Below are positions 49,442 through 58,393 of a stretch of DNA of 64,000 bases, one piece after another; position 1 is the stretch's first letter, and each line of letters opens with the position of its first letter. The stretch lies in contig NZ_VBSB01000022.1 in the NCBI RefSeq assembly GCF_013337765.1, positions 1 to 64,000 on the forward strand. The letters run 5' to 3'. The stretch comes from Mycolicibacterium sphagni (GTDB lineage Bacteria; Actinomycetota; Actinomycetes; Mycobacteriales; Mycobacteriaceae). Under the pieces are notes generated by a model. The model saw nothing but the letters and a program-made list of their open reading frames with translations. It was not told where the DNA came from and did not search any database. Position numbers and translations under genes: made by a program.

Positions 49442-50536
49442 ATGGCAGGCACCCTCTTCGGTCCGGACATCACCTTTCTCGGTGTCCCCCGCTGTGATCT
49501 CACCGACGAATCCAGTTACGCCGATGCCGATATCGTCATACTCGGCGCCCCGCTCGACGGCGGAACGAACTACCGATCCGGCGCGCGGTTCGGCCCGTCT
49601 GCGCTGCGCCAGGCGTGCTATCTGCCGCAGGACGGCTCCCGCCCCAGCCTCGCGCTGCGGGTCGACGGCCTCAAGGACCTGCGCGTCTACGACGCCGGCG
49701 ACGTGATGCTCTACAGCGGCAACATCGAGCAGGCCGTGCAGCTGATCGAAGAGGACGTGTACAAGATCAGCGCAGCGGGCGCGATCCCGATCATCCTGGG
49801 CGGTGACCACACCATCGCCTGGCCCGACCACACCGGGGTGGCCCGCCATCACGGGTTCGGCAAGGTGTCCATGATTCACTTCGACGCCCACGCCGACACC
49901 GGAGACATTCACAACGGGTCACTCATCGGGCATGGCACGCCGATGCGCCGGCTCATCGAATCGGGCGCGCTGCGCGGAGATCGGTTCCTGCAGTTGGGAT
50001 TGCGCGGATACTGGCCCGACGAACCGGTCCTGCAGTGGATGGCCGCGCACGGCCTGCGGTCCTACGAGATGACCGAGATCGTCGCGCGCGGATTGGAGAC
50101 GTGCCTGACCGAGGCATTCGAGATCGCCACCTTGGACTGTGAGGGCGTGTTCCTCTCGGTCGACATCGACGTGTGCGACCCCGGCCACGCACCCGGCACC
50201 GGAACACCTGAGCCGGGCGGCTTCTCGGCCCGGGAACTGCTGGACGCCGTCCGGCGGATCTGTTACGAGCTACCGGTCCTCGGAGTGGACATCGTCGAGG
50301 TGGCACCCCCCTACGACCACGCCGACATCACCGCACTGCTCGGCAATCGTGTGGTGCTGGAGGTGGTCTCCGCGATCGCCCGCCGCCGCAAAGACAAGGC
50401 CGAGGGCACCAGCTGGGATCCGATGAAACCGCTACTGGCCGGGCGTGAAGTCGACGAGCAGCTGCGGCTGATCACCGAGGGCGACGAGGCACGCCGCCGT
50501 GGCGAGGGCGGTGGGCGACCCCACCACCATCACTGA
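49442..50536 (+). CDS. Agmatinase-family ureohydrolase 1, His-rich tail
   Basis: Binuclear-Mn ureohydrolase of 364 residues that would release urea from a guanidino compound. Metal ligands occur in GGDHTIAWPDH, FDAHADTGD and SVDIDVCDPGHAPGTGTPEPGG (in part). It is longer than many agmatinases (about 305-320 aa) and ends in an unusual Arg/Gly-rich tail finishing RPHHHH, which could act in metal handling. A CCCCGACAGG/CAGGAAGACG ribosome region precedes ATG 49442. Its stop overlaps the start of ureohydrolase 2 by 1 nt. Confidence 0.88.
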   Translation: MAGTLFGPDITFLGVPRCDLTDESSYADADIVILGAPLDGGTNYRSGARFGPSALRQACYLPQDGSRPSLALRVDGLKDLRVYDAGDVMLYSGNIEQAVQLIEEDVYKISAAGAIPIILGGDHTIAWPDHTGVARHHGFGKVSMIHFDAHADTGDIHNGSLIGHGTPMRRLIESGALRGDRFLQLGLRGYWPDEPVLQWMAAHGLRSYEMTEIVARGLETCLTEAFEIATLDCEGVFLSVDIDVCDPGHAPGTGTPEPGGFSARELLDAVRRICYELPVLGVDIVEVAPPYDHADITALLGNRVVLEVVSAIARRRKDKAEGTSWDPMKPLLAGREVDEQLRLITEGDEARRRGEGGGRPHHHH

Positions 50537-51495
50537 TGTCCGACACACCCCGACCGCCGGTCGGTGCTACTCCGTCGACTCAGGTACCGCGTTACGCGGG
50601 CAAGGGCACATTCGCCCGCATCGCCGATATCCACGAGGTCGCCGACTACGACATCGCCGTCGTGGGTTTGCCTTTCGACGGTGGCACCTCCTACCGGCCG
50701 GGGGCACGGTTCGGACCGATGGCGGTCCGCCAAGCCGCCCGCACATTACGTCCCGGGTACCACGTCGAGTTCGGTGTGGCTCCGCTTGAGCAGGTGCAGA
50801 TCGTCGACGCAGGCGACGTGACCATCACTCCGTTCGACATTCCCGAGGCGTGCCGTCAGATCGAGAACGGCATGCGGGAGATCATCGGTGACCGGGGGCG
50901 CAAGTTTGTCGCGATCGGCGGCGATCACACCGTCGCGCTGCCGAATCTTCGTGCCCTGCATGCGTTCCACGGCCCGCTCGCGCTGGTGCACTTCGACGCG
51001 CACCTGGACACCTGGGACACCTACTTCAACGCGCCGGTCACCCACGGCACGCCGTTTCGCCGGGCGTTCGAGGAGGGTCTGCTGATCGAGGACCATTCGA
51101 TCCACGTCGGCATCCGCGGCCCGATCTACGACCGGATGGATCTGGACGACGACGCCCGGATGGGATTTCGGATCATCCGGGCCGGCGACCTCGACGTCAT
51201 GGGCGTCGAGGCGGCCGTCGACGTCGTCGCCCGTCGCGTCGACGATCTGCCGGTCTACCTCTCGATCGATATCGACGTGCTGGACCCCGCCTTCGCTCCC
51301 GGGACCGGAACACCCGAGTCGGGCGGGCTGACCTCCCGGGAGCTGTTGCGAATGCTGCGCCGGCTCAACGGGATCAACGTCGTGGGCGCCGATGTCGTGG
51401 AGGTCGCACCGGCCTACGACCATGCCGAGATCACGTCGATCGCCGCCGCGACGGTGGTGTTCGACCTGCTGACCCTGATGGTGGCTAACGGGTAA
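50536..51495 (+). CDS. Agmatinase-family ureohydrolase 2
   Basis: Second ureohydrolase, 319 residues, with GGDHTVALP, FDAHLDTWDTYF and SIDIDVLDPAFAPGTGTPESGG metal motifs (in part). It starts at ATG 50536, overlapping the previous stop, so both subunits are made together. Family members hydrolyse agmatine, 4-guanidinobutyrate, 3-guanidinopropionate or guanidine. The two could be separate enzymes or a hetero-oligomer; they share only the family pattern. Confidence 0.88.
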   Translation: MSDTPRPPVGATPSTQVPRYAGKGTFARIADIHEVADYDIAVVGLPFDGGTSYRPGARFGPMAVRQAARTLRPGYHVEFGVAPLEQVQIVDAGDVTITPFDIPEACRQIENGMREIIGDRGRKFVAIGGDHTVALPNLRALHAFHGPLALVHFDAHLDTWDTYFNAPVTHGTPFRRAFEEGLLIEDHSIHVGIRGPIYDRMDLDDDARMGFRIIRAGDLDVMGVEAAVDVVARRVDDLPVYLSIDIDVLDPAFAPGTGTPESGGLTSRELLRMLRRLNGINVVGADVVEVAPAYDHAEITSIAAATVVFDLLTLMVANG

Positions 51496-51534
51496 TCCCG
51501 GCTGTCGCACCACGGCGTTACGCTCGACGATGTC

Positions 51535-52560
51535 ATGGCACGCCTGGAGACCCGCGTCGCACGCATCGCTGAGGCCGCGTTGGCCGAGCGGCAGTATGTC
51601 ACGCCCATCGACGTCCTGATCGGCTTGGGCTGGCTCGCGCAGCCCAACGTCGAGCGCTGGACGTGGGGCCGGGTCACGTCACTCGACCGCTGCATCCAGG
51701 TGGACGACGCCCGGACGGTTGCGGCTCTCGACGCGCTACGGGATTGGGCCCAGGGAATTGGTCTGTCCCCGTGGGACACCGATTACGGCGACCTGCAGTT
51801 CACCGCGTCCGGCACCGCGCCAACCGAGCGCGTGTTTCGCATCCGGTGGGCGGTCGCCGAGCAGCCGGCGCCCGAGGCGCCGCCAAAACGGTCAACCGAG
51901 CTCAGGGTTATCGCGACCGACCACGCCTGGGAATGCAGCGTCTGCGGAGAGACGGGCGATCTGCTGCTGAAGGCAAGGCCGGGCACTATGTGCCTGGACT
52001 GTGCCGACCTCGGCCACCTCGAGTTCCTGCCCTCCGGTGATGCCGCCCTGACGCGGCGCGCCAAGAAGGCCAGCCGCTTGTCCGCGATCGTCATTCGCTG
52101 GAGCACCCGACGGAAACGCTTTGAGCGCCAAGGCATTCTCGCCGAGCGTGAAGCCATCGAGCTGGCGGCTCAGCAATGCTTAGCCGAGGCCGACGTTCGA
52201 GCCGCACGACGCACGCAAGATCACATCCGCCGCGGCGCGGTCGACGAGAAGTTCCGCGACGAGTTCGCAGGCGCGATTCGCGCCCAGTTCCCCGGCTGTC
52301 CGCCGGCCCGCGCCGAAGCAATCGCCTATCACGCGGCGTTGCGGGGCAGCGGACGCGTCGGACGCTCTGCCGCCGGCCGCGCGCTGGAGCCGTCCGCGAT
52401 TCAGCTGGCCGTCGCCGCCTCGGTCCGGCACATCGATACCGATTATGACGACCTGTTGATGACCGGTGTCGACCGCGACGAGGCCCGGCAGACCGTACTT
52501 GTCCGCGTGAACTCCATCCTCGAAGCCTGGCGCAGCGGGGTCACGGCGCTGGACATCTGA
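51535..52560 (+). CDS. DUF2293-domain protein with zinc ribbon
   Basis: Cytosolic 341-residue protein. A Cys4 zinc ribbon (CSVCGETGDLL...MCLDCADL) lies mid-protein at about 139-162, followed by a charged helical region and a C-terminal DUF2293 domain (about 225-320: AGAIRAQFPGCPPARAEAIAYHAALRGSGRVGRSAAG in part). N-terminal about 95 residues are unrecognised. DUF2293 is suspected to bind nucleic acid; that is weak. ATG 51535 is chosen. It is not clearly linked to the ureohydrolases (39 nt gap). Confidence 0.8.
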   Translation: MARLETRVARIAEAALAERQYVTPIDVLIGLGWLAQPNVERWTWGRVTSLDRCIQVDDARTVAALDALRDWAQGIGLSPWDTDYGDLQFTASGTAPTERVFRIRWAVAEQPAPEAPPKRSTELRVIATDHAWECSVCGETGDLLLKARPGTMCLDCADLGHLEFLPSGDAALTRRAKKASRLSAIVIRWSTRRKRFERQGILAEREAIELAAQQCLAEADVRAARRTQDHIRRGAVDEKFRDEFAGAIRAQFPGCPPARAEAIAYHAALRGSGRVGRSAAGRALEPSAIQLAVAASVRHIDTDYDDLLMTGVDRDEARQTVLVRVNSILEAWRSGVTALDI

Positions 52561-52564
52561 CCCC

Positions 52565-53314
52565 TCAGCTCGCACCGGGTACGTAGGTCCGTTGCGCCCA
52601 CTGGAACACCTGCCAGGCCTCGTGCTCGTCGAGCATGTCGTGCACCCGCCGGGCAGCTTCGGCTCCAACCGGTTTGGCGTCGCGTGCCTTGACCTGTACC
52701 TCCGCGCAACGTTCCATCAGCAGGAAGTAGCCGACCGCCGAGTCGACGCTGGTGCCCACCGTCAGCAGCCCGTGATTACGCAGGATCGCGGCCCTGGCGT
52801 CACCGATGGCGGCCGCGATGCGCTTGCCGCCGTCGGTGGAACCGATGTTGATCTCGTCGTCGTCGAAGATCTCGTGGTCTTCGAAGAATGCGCACGACTC
52901 CTGTGAAATCGGCGCGAGTTTGGTGACAGCCGCGGAAAACGGTGTGCCGTAGGGGGTATGGCAGTGTGCGGCGGCGACGACTTCGGGTCGCGCCTCGTGC
53001 ACCGGGGCGTGGATGTAGTAGGCGGCCACATTGATGTGGCCGCCGCCCTCGACCGTCCCATCGGCGTGGACGAGGACGAGATCGTCGGGGGTCATGAAGC
53101 GAAACGGCACGCCATAGCGTCCGAGCCAGAAGCTGTCAAGCCGCTCCGGGTCGCGGGCCGAGATGTGCCCGTCACCCAGCGAACCCCAGCCCATCGCGCC
53201 GAATACCTGATAGGCCAACGCCAGTCGGTGCTTGCGGTGGGCCCGCAGCTCCCCGGGATCGGTGATCGCTGGCTCGTCGGCAGCCGGGTCGAGGAACGCA
53301 CTATCAACGCCCAT
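52565..53314 (-). CDS. Class II aldolase/adducin-family protein
   Basis: A 249-residue aldolase-II fold protein, related to fuculose-1-phosphate aldolase and ribulose-5-phosphate epimerase. The zinc-binding HxH occurs in AAHCHTPYGTPF, with upstream GWGSLGDGHISARDPE and a later LRNHGLLTVG His. ATG 53314 has GAGG-type ribosome sequence just upstream. Which aldehyde or sugar phosphate it cleaves is unknown. Divergent from the D-2-hydroxyacid dehydrogenase gene and convergent with the DUF2293 gene. Confidence 0.87.
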   Translation of the reverse strand: MGVDSAFLDPAADEPAITDPGELRAHRKHRLALAYQVFGAMGWGSLGDGHISARDPERLDSFWLGRYGVPFRFMTPDDLVLVHADGTVEGGGHINVAAYYIHAPVHEARPEVVAAAHCHTPYGTPFSAAVTKLAPISQESCAFFEDHEIFDDDEINIGSTDGGKRIAAAIGDARAAILRNHGLLTVGTSVDSAVGYFLLMERCAEVQVKARDAKPVGAEAARRVHDMLDEHEAWQVFQWAQRTYVPGAS

Positions 53315-53374
53315 CCTGCACCTCGCTTCGTCTGGAGATAGCCTAGCGAAATCACTGCAATTGAGCGCCCCATC

Positions 53375-54322
53375 GTGCTGGTCGTCACCGAGCCCGACCC
53401 CGAATTGCCCCCGCCCCCGATGGAATTGATTCCTTCCGACGTCACGGTGGTGGAGGTCGGGGCGACGCCCACCGACGAACAGCTCACCGGCGCGCAGGTG
53501 CTCTACATCTGGGATCACCGCTTCGCCGAGCTGGGTCCACTGCTACGCCGGGCTCCCGACGTGCGCTGGGTGCATGCCGCCTCGGTGGGGGTGAACCGGC
53601 TGCTGTGCCCCGAATTGGCGGCGGTCACGCTGACCAACTCCCGCGGCGTGTTCGACATCCCGATCGCGGAATGGGTGATCGGTGCGGTGCTCAGTCACGT
53701 CAAGGGGCTCGACGCGAGCCTGGCACTGCAGCGCGAGCACCGGTGGCAGTACCGGACCACCGGGCGGCTGGCCGGTACCCGCGCGGCCGTGGTGGGCACC
53801 GGGTCGATCGGCCGGACCATCGCCGAGCGGCTGGTGCGCCTCGACGTGGACATCACGCTGGTGGGCCGCGCCGCGCGGGAGGATCCTCAGTTCGGCTCGG
53901 TCCGGGCCAGCACGGAGTTGGCCTCGGTGACCGCCGACGTGGACCTGCTGGTCCTGGCCGCGCCGCTGACACCGGCCACCACCGCACTGGTCGGAGCCGA
54001 GGTGCTGCGCGCTCTCGGTCCGCGGGGATTCCTGGTCAACGTCGGTCGCGGGCCGACAGTCGTCGAGACCGATCTCGTCGTCGCGCTGCACAGCGGGACG
54101 ATCGCGGGTGCGGCGCTGGACGTATTCGAGGTCGAACCGCTACCGGCCGAGTCGCCGCTATGGTCGATCCCCAATGTTCTTGTCTCACCGCATATGTCGG
54201 GTGACTATGTCGGCTTCGAGGTTGACATGGTGCGGGTGTTCACCGACAACCTCGGGCGATGGCTGCGTGGCGAGCCGCTGCACAACATCGTCGATCCTGC
54301 CCTCGGATACGTACCGAACTAG
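53375..54322 (+). CDS. D-isomer-specific 2-hydroxyacid dehydrogenase
   Basis: NAD(P)-dependent D-2-hydroxyacid dehydrogenase of 315 residues. The Rossmann motif VVGTGSIG (about 137-144) and the catalytic Arg (VGRGPTVVETD), Glu (DVFEVEP) and His (VSPHMSG) line up with the family. Substrate could be glyoxylate/hydroxypyruvate or another 2-ketoacid. GTG 53375. The SDR gene converges with a 4 nt overlap. Confidence 0.88.
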   Translation: MLVVTEPDPELPPPPMELIPSDVTVVEVGATPTDEQLTGAQVLYIWDHRFAELGPLLRRAPDVRWVHAASVGVNRLLCPELAAVTLTNSRGVFDIPIAEWVIGAVLSHVKGLDASLALQREHRWQYRTTGRLAGTRAAVVGTGSIGRTIAERLVRLDVDITLVGRAAREDPQFGSVRASTELASVTADVDLLVLAAPLTPATTALVGAEVLRALGPRGFLVNVGRGPTVVETDLVVALHSGTIAGAALDVFEVEPLPAESPLWSIPNVLVSPHMSGDYVGFEVDMVRVFTDNLGRWLRGEPLHNIVDPALGYVPN

Positions 54323-55074
54323 GCGCCTTCTGGCTGGCGCCATTCGATCGGCCGCAGCAATACGATCTCGGGCACCACACAACTGCGGGACACCCGAATC
54401 GTCATCCGGATCGCCTCGGCGATATCGCTCGGCGCGATCATCTCGTCGGCACCCACGCTGTCGCGGTAGTCATCGGCCATCGCGGTGTTCACCAGACCCG
54501 GACAGATCGCGGTCACCTTGATACCGGAGGTGGACAGCTCGTCATGCAGCGATTCGGTGAATCCGACGACGCCGAACTTGGTCGCCGAGTAGGACGCCAG
54601 GCTCGCCTCGCCACGTTTGCCCGCATTCGAGGCGATGTTGACGATCTGCGCCGATTTGCGCTGCTGCACAGCCGCTTCGAGGAGAGGCATGGACTTGCTG
54701 GTCAGCAGGATCACTGCACGCAGGTTCACCGCAAGCTGCTCGTCGAGAAACTCCGCGGTGATCTCGCCGACCTCGCGGTTGCCCGCGACCCCGGCGTTGT
54801 TCACCAGCATGTCCAGCGATCCGTACCGCGCGGAGTGCTCGGCGACGATCTGGTCGAGGAACGTCTCCTCGGCCAATGACCCGGACACGGTGTGCACCGG
54901 CGGGCCGCTTCCAAACGACGATGCCACCGCGGCCAGCTTGTCGAGGTCCCGGCCGACGAGGGTGAGCGCGAAACCCTCCTCGTGCAGCATCGCGGCAATC
55001 GCCGAACCAATGCCGCCGGATGCCCCGGTGACGATCGCCGTACGCGGTTGGCTACTCACACCGGCATTACACAC
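54319..55074 (-). CDS. Short-chain dehydrogenase/reductase
   Basis: SDR of 251 residues from GTG 55074 (GTG 55059 is an alternative). TGASGGIG coenzyme loop, NNAGVAGN, ASNAGKRGEASLASYSATK with the Ser/Tyr/Lys triad, and CPGLVNT are canonical. NADP(H)-type specificity cannot be fixed by eye. Physiological substrate unknown. Confidence 0.87.
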   Translation of the reverse strand: MCNAGVSSQPRTAIVTGASGGIGSAIAAMLHEEGFALTLVGRDLDKLAAVASSFGSGPPVHTVSGSLAEETFLDQIVAEHSARYGSLDMLVNNAGVAGNREVGEITAEFLDEQLAVNLRAVILLTSKSMPLLEAAVQQRKSAQIVNIASNAGKRGEASLASYSATKFGVVGFTESLHDELSTSGIKVTAICPGLVNTAMADDYRDSVGADEMIAPSDIAEAIRMTIRVSRSCVVPEIVLLRPIEWRQPEGA

Positions 55075-55107
55075 GCTGAAAGCGCGCCGCGCTCGGCAAG
55101 CGCGCGG

Positions 55108-55479
55108 TTAGCGGGTGGCCAGCAGGTCGATGACAAAAATCAAGGTCTTGCCAGACAGCTGATGTCCGCCACCGGCCGGGCCGTAGGCCTGCTCGGGCGG
55201 GATCGTCAACTGGCGCCGACCACCCACCTTCATGCCGGGGATACCGTCCTGCCAGCCCTGGATCAGCCCCCGCAACGGGAAGGAAATGGACTCCCCGCGA
55301 TTCCACGAGCTGTCGAACTCTTCACCGGTGTCGTACTCGACACCCACGTAGTGGACATCCACGACGGCACCGGGGGTGGCCTCGTCGCCGTCGCCGACCA
55401 CCAGGTCTTTGATGACCAGTTCGGTGGGCGCCGGGCCGTCGGGGAATTCGATCACGGGTTTGGTCGTCACCGGACTCAC
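55108..55479 (-). CDS. FKBP-type peptidyl-prolyl cis-trans isomerase
   Basis: A 123-residue single-domain FKBP: VDVHYVGVEYDTGEEFDSSWNRGESISFPL, GLIQGWQDGIPGMKVGGRRQLTIPPEQAYG and LSGKTLIFVIDLLA (in part) contain the usual hydrophobic pocket residues (Trp in GWQDG, Tyr in HYVG). It folds proteins by proline isomerisation. No signal peptide, so cytosolic. Confidence 0.95.
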   Translation of the reverse strand: MSPVTTKPVIEFPDGPAPTELVIKDLVVGDGDEATPGAVVDVHYVGVEYDTGEEFDSSWNRGESISFPLRGLIQGWQDGIPGMKVGGRRQLTIPPEQAYGPAGGGHQLSGKTLIFVIDLLATR

Positions 55480-55488
55480 ATTAGCCGG

Positions 55489-56274
55489 TCAGGCGCTGCT
55501 GACCGAGCGTTCTACCCGGCCGTCCGTACCGCGGCGTTCCCTGGCGGTGACGGTCGACGTCGTCGCCGTCAACCGGACCCGGTCGGCGCGGAACAGGTCA
55601 TAGGCGTATTCGAAGGGCCGGTCGGCGGCATCACGGGTGACCCGGGTGATCGCCACCAGCGGGCGCCGGTGCGCGACGCCGAGCCACTGCGCCTCCCGCG
55701 GGCTGGCGCTGACGACCTCGATGGTCTCGCTGGAGGTGGCGGGCACCAGGCCGTAGCGGACGGCGAACAGCTCGTAGAGCGAGCCGCCCAGCGGTTGCTC
55801 CAGCAGATCGACGACGTGGTCGGCGACGAAACAGGAGAAGTCCACCGACAGCGGTACCCCGTCGGCATAGCGCAACCTGCGGATCGCGAAAACCTCTCGG
55901 CGGTCGTCGATTTCCAGTGCCGCGGCCTCAGCCGGGGTGGGCGGCCTGCGATCGGTGGCCAACACTCGGGTGGCGCTGGTGTGCCCGCCGCTGCGCAGCC
56001 GGGCGGGCAGGCCGGCCAGTTCGGCGGCATTGCGTTCCACCACGTCGGCACGGACGAACGTGCCGCCGTTGCGCCCGGTCCGCCGCTCGAGCACCCCCGC
56101 ACGACTCAACGGCAGTAACGCGCTGCGCAGGGTGGACCGGGAAACCTCGAAGCGGTCGGCCATTTCGCGTTCGGTGCCCAACCGCGAGCCGGGCCGCAAG
56201 GCACCCTGCGCCAGCATGGAGAGGATGCGTCGCCGCACATCCTCGGCAATCGGTCCCCCCTCCGATTCCTCCAT
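55489..56274 (-). CDS. GntR/HutC-family regulator with UTRA domain
   Basis: Transcription regulator of 261 residues. N-terminal GntR winged helix (about 8-75: GSRLGTEREMADRFEVSRSTLRSALLPL in part) and a C-terminal UTRA ligand domain (about 90-235, the chorismate-lyase fold). HutC-type regulators typically sense a small nutrient. It lies 4 nt downstream of the SDR gene and next to the kinase/permease/PLP locus, where AGACCA half-sites similar to HutC-family operators are repeated. ATG 56274. Confidence 0.9.
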   Translation of the reverse strand: MEESEGGPIAEDVRRRILSMLAQGALRPGSRLGTEREMADRFEVSRSTLRSALLPLSRAGVLERRTGRNGGTFVRADVVERNAAELAGLPARLRSGGHTSATRVLATDRRPPTPAEAAALEIDDRREVFAIRRLRYADGVPLSVDFSCFVADHVVDLLEQPLGGSLYELFAVRYGLVPATSSETIEVVSASPREAQWLGVAHRRPLVAITRVTRDAADRPFEYAYDLFRADRVRLTATTSTVTARERRGTDGRVERSVSSA

Positions 56275-56278
56275 CGGA

Positions 56279-57061
56279 CTAGGGGCGCACCGCATCCGGC
56301 GACTCCGGCAGCACCTGGCCACCGTCGACGGCGATGGCCTGGCCGGTGATGTAGCCGGCCTCGACCGTGGCCAGGAAGGCGGCGAGGTGGCCGATGTCCT
56401 CGGGCTTGCCCAGCGCGCCTGCCGGGATCGCGCGGGTCATGCCCGCGATGTACTCCTCGCCCATGTCGGCAAGGCCTTCGGTGAAGATGTTGCCAGGCAG
56501 CACCGCGTTCACCGTGATCCCGTGCGGAGCGAGTTCGATTGCGGCCGTGCGCATGAAGCCCAGCTGCGCAGCCTTCGACGCCCCGTAGTGCGACCAGCGC
56601 GGAAAGCCGGTGATCGGTCCGGTGATCGACGATGTCAGGATCACCCGGCCGCGCCCGGAAGCGATCAGCGCATCCAGGCAGGCCTGCACGGTGAACACGT
56701 TGCCCTTGACGTTGACGTCGAGGACCTCGGCCAGTTGCGCCGGGGTCATAGTGGCCAGCGGCGCCTCGGGGAAGATGCCCGCGTTGGCGCACACGATGTC
56801 GATACCGCCGAACGCGTCGACGACTTCGGCAGCCAGGCTGGCACAGGCCATCGGGTCGGTGACATCGGTCTGCACGCCCAGCACCTTCCCGGTGCCCAAT
56901 GTCTCCAGATCGGCCACCGCCGTGTCGAGTTCGGCCGCCGAACGCGCGGCGATCGCCACGTTGGCGCCCGCGGTGGCGAACACAGCCGCGATACCGCGGC
57001 CGATGCCCTTGCTGCCGCCAGTCACCAGGACCGACGTCGACTGCAGATCAAACACGTGCAA
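56279..57061 (-). CDS. Short-chain dehydrogenase/reductase
   Basis: SDR of 260 residues with TGGSKGIG coenzyme motif, ANAG, SITG...HYGASK triad and DGGQV C-terminal segment. It lies between the kinase gene (21 nt upstream on the same strand) and the GntR regulator, so it is part of the divergent half of the amino-alcohol locus. It could oxidise or reduce an aldehyde/alcohol intermediate; no specificity can be read. Confidence 0.88.
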   Translation of the reverse strand: MHVFDLQSTSVLVTGGSKGIGRGIAAVFATAGANVAIAARSAAELDTAVADLETLGTGKVLGVQTDVTDPMACASLAAEVVDAFGGIDIVCANAGIFPEAPLATMTPAQLAEVLDVNVKGNVFTVQACLDALIASGRGRVILTSSITGPITGFPRWSHYGASKAAQLGFMRTAAIELAPHGITVNAVLPGNIFTEGLADMGEEYIAGMTRAIPAGALGKPEDIGHLAAFLATVEAGYITGQAIAVDGGQVLPESPDAVRP

Positions 57062-57082
57062 TCCTCTCTGCTACAGCGCCAT

Positions 57083-58096
57083 TCAGACCCGCGACCCGAA
57101 GATCGCGTCCTGCAGCCAGGTTGGGTCGTCCAGATAGCGCTGCGCCAATGCAGCGGTGTCGGGCGCGAACTCCTCGCCGACACCGATCGCGGCGTCGGCG
57201 TCGTGATGGGATGCGATCCAGGCGGTGAGCATGATTCGGCGCATCATCACGAATGACGGGATCAGCGCAAGGTGCTCGACGGGGAACGACCCGGCCTCGA
57301 AGTAGCCGGTGAGCCACTCGGCGATGATGCGTTCGCCGGCGGGGGTGTCCTCGATGAACGACACCGCGGCCCCGAGATCGGCCAGGTACCACGACCAGCC
57401 CGAGTCGTCGAAGTCGATCACGGTGATACCGGCACCGGCGTCCACCGGGTCGACCATCAGATTGGCTAACCGGAGATCGGCGTGCACCAGGCCGAAACGA
57501 TCTGGCGCGCAGCCGAAATCGGTCAGCTTCGCGGTGATGTCGTCGACGGCGCGCTGGATCATCACCCGATCGGCGTCGGTAAGGCCAGGTGCCAACCGCC
57601 AGTTACCCCATCGGGCCTGCGGACCGAGGATCGTCTCGAGGTCCCAGCGGAACCGGGTGAAGTCAGCGGGGAAGGTCCAGTTGCGGGCATGCTCGTGCAT
57701 GATGGCGGTGATCCGGCCGAGCTCGTCGAATCCGACTGCCTCGGGATCCTCCTCCGCCGTACACCCCGCCACGAACGTCACCGCGTCGACGTGCAACGCG
57801 CCGCCATCGACTTCGGCGACCACGACGTCGGTGCCGTCGATGGCCTCGATCAACTCAGGCGTGGCAACGGAGGTCTCGGTGCGCAGCGCCTGCATCCACG
57901 CCAGCTCCGAGCGGATCGCCTCCAGCGAGTGATAGCCGGGCCGATGCACGCGCAGCACGATCGGCTCGTCGTCATCCACCAGGTAGGTGGCGTTCTCGGA
58001 GAGGCTGAGCAGCCGCAGCGGCGTCTCGCCGTCGCGACCGTAGGCGGGGAGGGCAGCGCGCGCGAACAACTCATGAGTCGGCGGCAGTCCCGGCAT
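57083..58096 (-). CDS. APH/SrkA-fold small-molecule kinase
   Basis: Aminoglycoside-phosphotransferase-fold kinase of 337 residues from ATG 58096. The catalytic loop HADLRLAN (205-212; catalytic Asp207) and the Mg-binding motif IDFDDSG (227-233; Asp228) are intact; no P loop is expected. The family includes choline/ethanolamine, homoserine and hydroxylysine kinases. Next to a phospho-lyase-like PLP enzyme and a permease, it most simply phosphorylates an amino alcohol. Divergent from the permease gene across 297 nt. Confidence 0.85.
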   Translation of the reverse strand: MPGLPPTHELFARAALPAYGRDGETPLRLLSLSENATYLVDDDEPIVLRVHRPGYHSLEAIRSELAWMQALRTETSVATPELIEAIDGTDVVVAEVDGGALHVDAVTFVAGCTAEEDPEAVGFDELGRITAIMHEHARNWTFPADFTRFRWDLETILGPQARWGNWRLAPGLTDADRVMIQRAVDDITAKLTDFGCAPDRFGLVHADLRLANLMVDPVDAGAGITVIDFDDSGWSWYLADLGAAVSFIEDTPAGERIIAEWLTGYFEAGSFPVEHLALIPSFVMMRRIMLTAWIASHHDADAAIGVGEEFAPDTAALAQRYLDDPTWLQDAIFGSRV

Positions 58097-58223
58097 GCGA
58101 CCAGTGTGGACCATAACCGCGCACCAAGCAGACCAAATCGACACTCTTAACGTCGTTGTTTCCTACCCCGGCTCAGAGAAACAAAGCCGAAACATTCGGC
58201 CGGTATTGACACGATTGTTCCTG

Positions 58224-58252
58224 TTGACCAGGCGATCTGGCAGAGGTAACAA
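58224..58252 (+). promoter_or_regulatory. Candidate promoter of the permease-PLP enzyme operon
   Basis: TTGACC (58224-58229), 17 nt spacer, TAACAA (58247-58252). Transcription would start near 58259, leaving an untranslated leader of about 135 nt that contains the repeated AGACCA sites. Confidence 0.45.
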
Positions 58253-58320
58253 TGTCGTCGTCGCACCACAGAGCCGTTGTCGACATTGCCCTCGCTCCCC
58301 GGGTACACCCGCATCCGGCT

Positions 58321-58346
58321 AAACCAGACCAGCTCAAACCAGACCA
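58321..58346. promoter_or_regulatory. Tandem AAACCAGACCA repeats (probable GntR site)
   Basis: Two exact 11-bp copies with a 15 bp period, at 58321-58331 and 58336-58346, located between the promoter and the permease start. The AGACCA part equals one arm of HutC-family operators. Confidence 0.5.
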
Positions 58347-58393
58347 AAAACCGGCGCGACCCCCAGTCACGCATCAGATTGGATATTCACACT

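Larger units (their letters stand above)
58097..58393. other. Divergent intergenic region with repeated AGACCA half-sites and a promoter
   Basis: No gene. CAGACCAAA occurs at 58129-58137 and 58340-58348, and AAACCAGACCA repeats at 58321-58331 and 58336-58346. A likely sigma-A promoter lies at 58224-58252. The half-sites resemble HutC/GntR operators of the TGGTCTAGACCA type. Confidence 0.6.
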
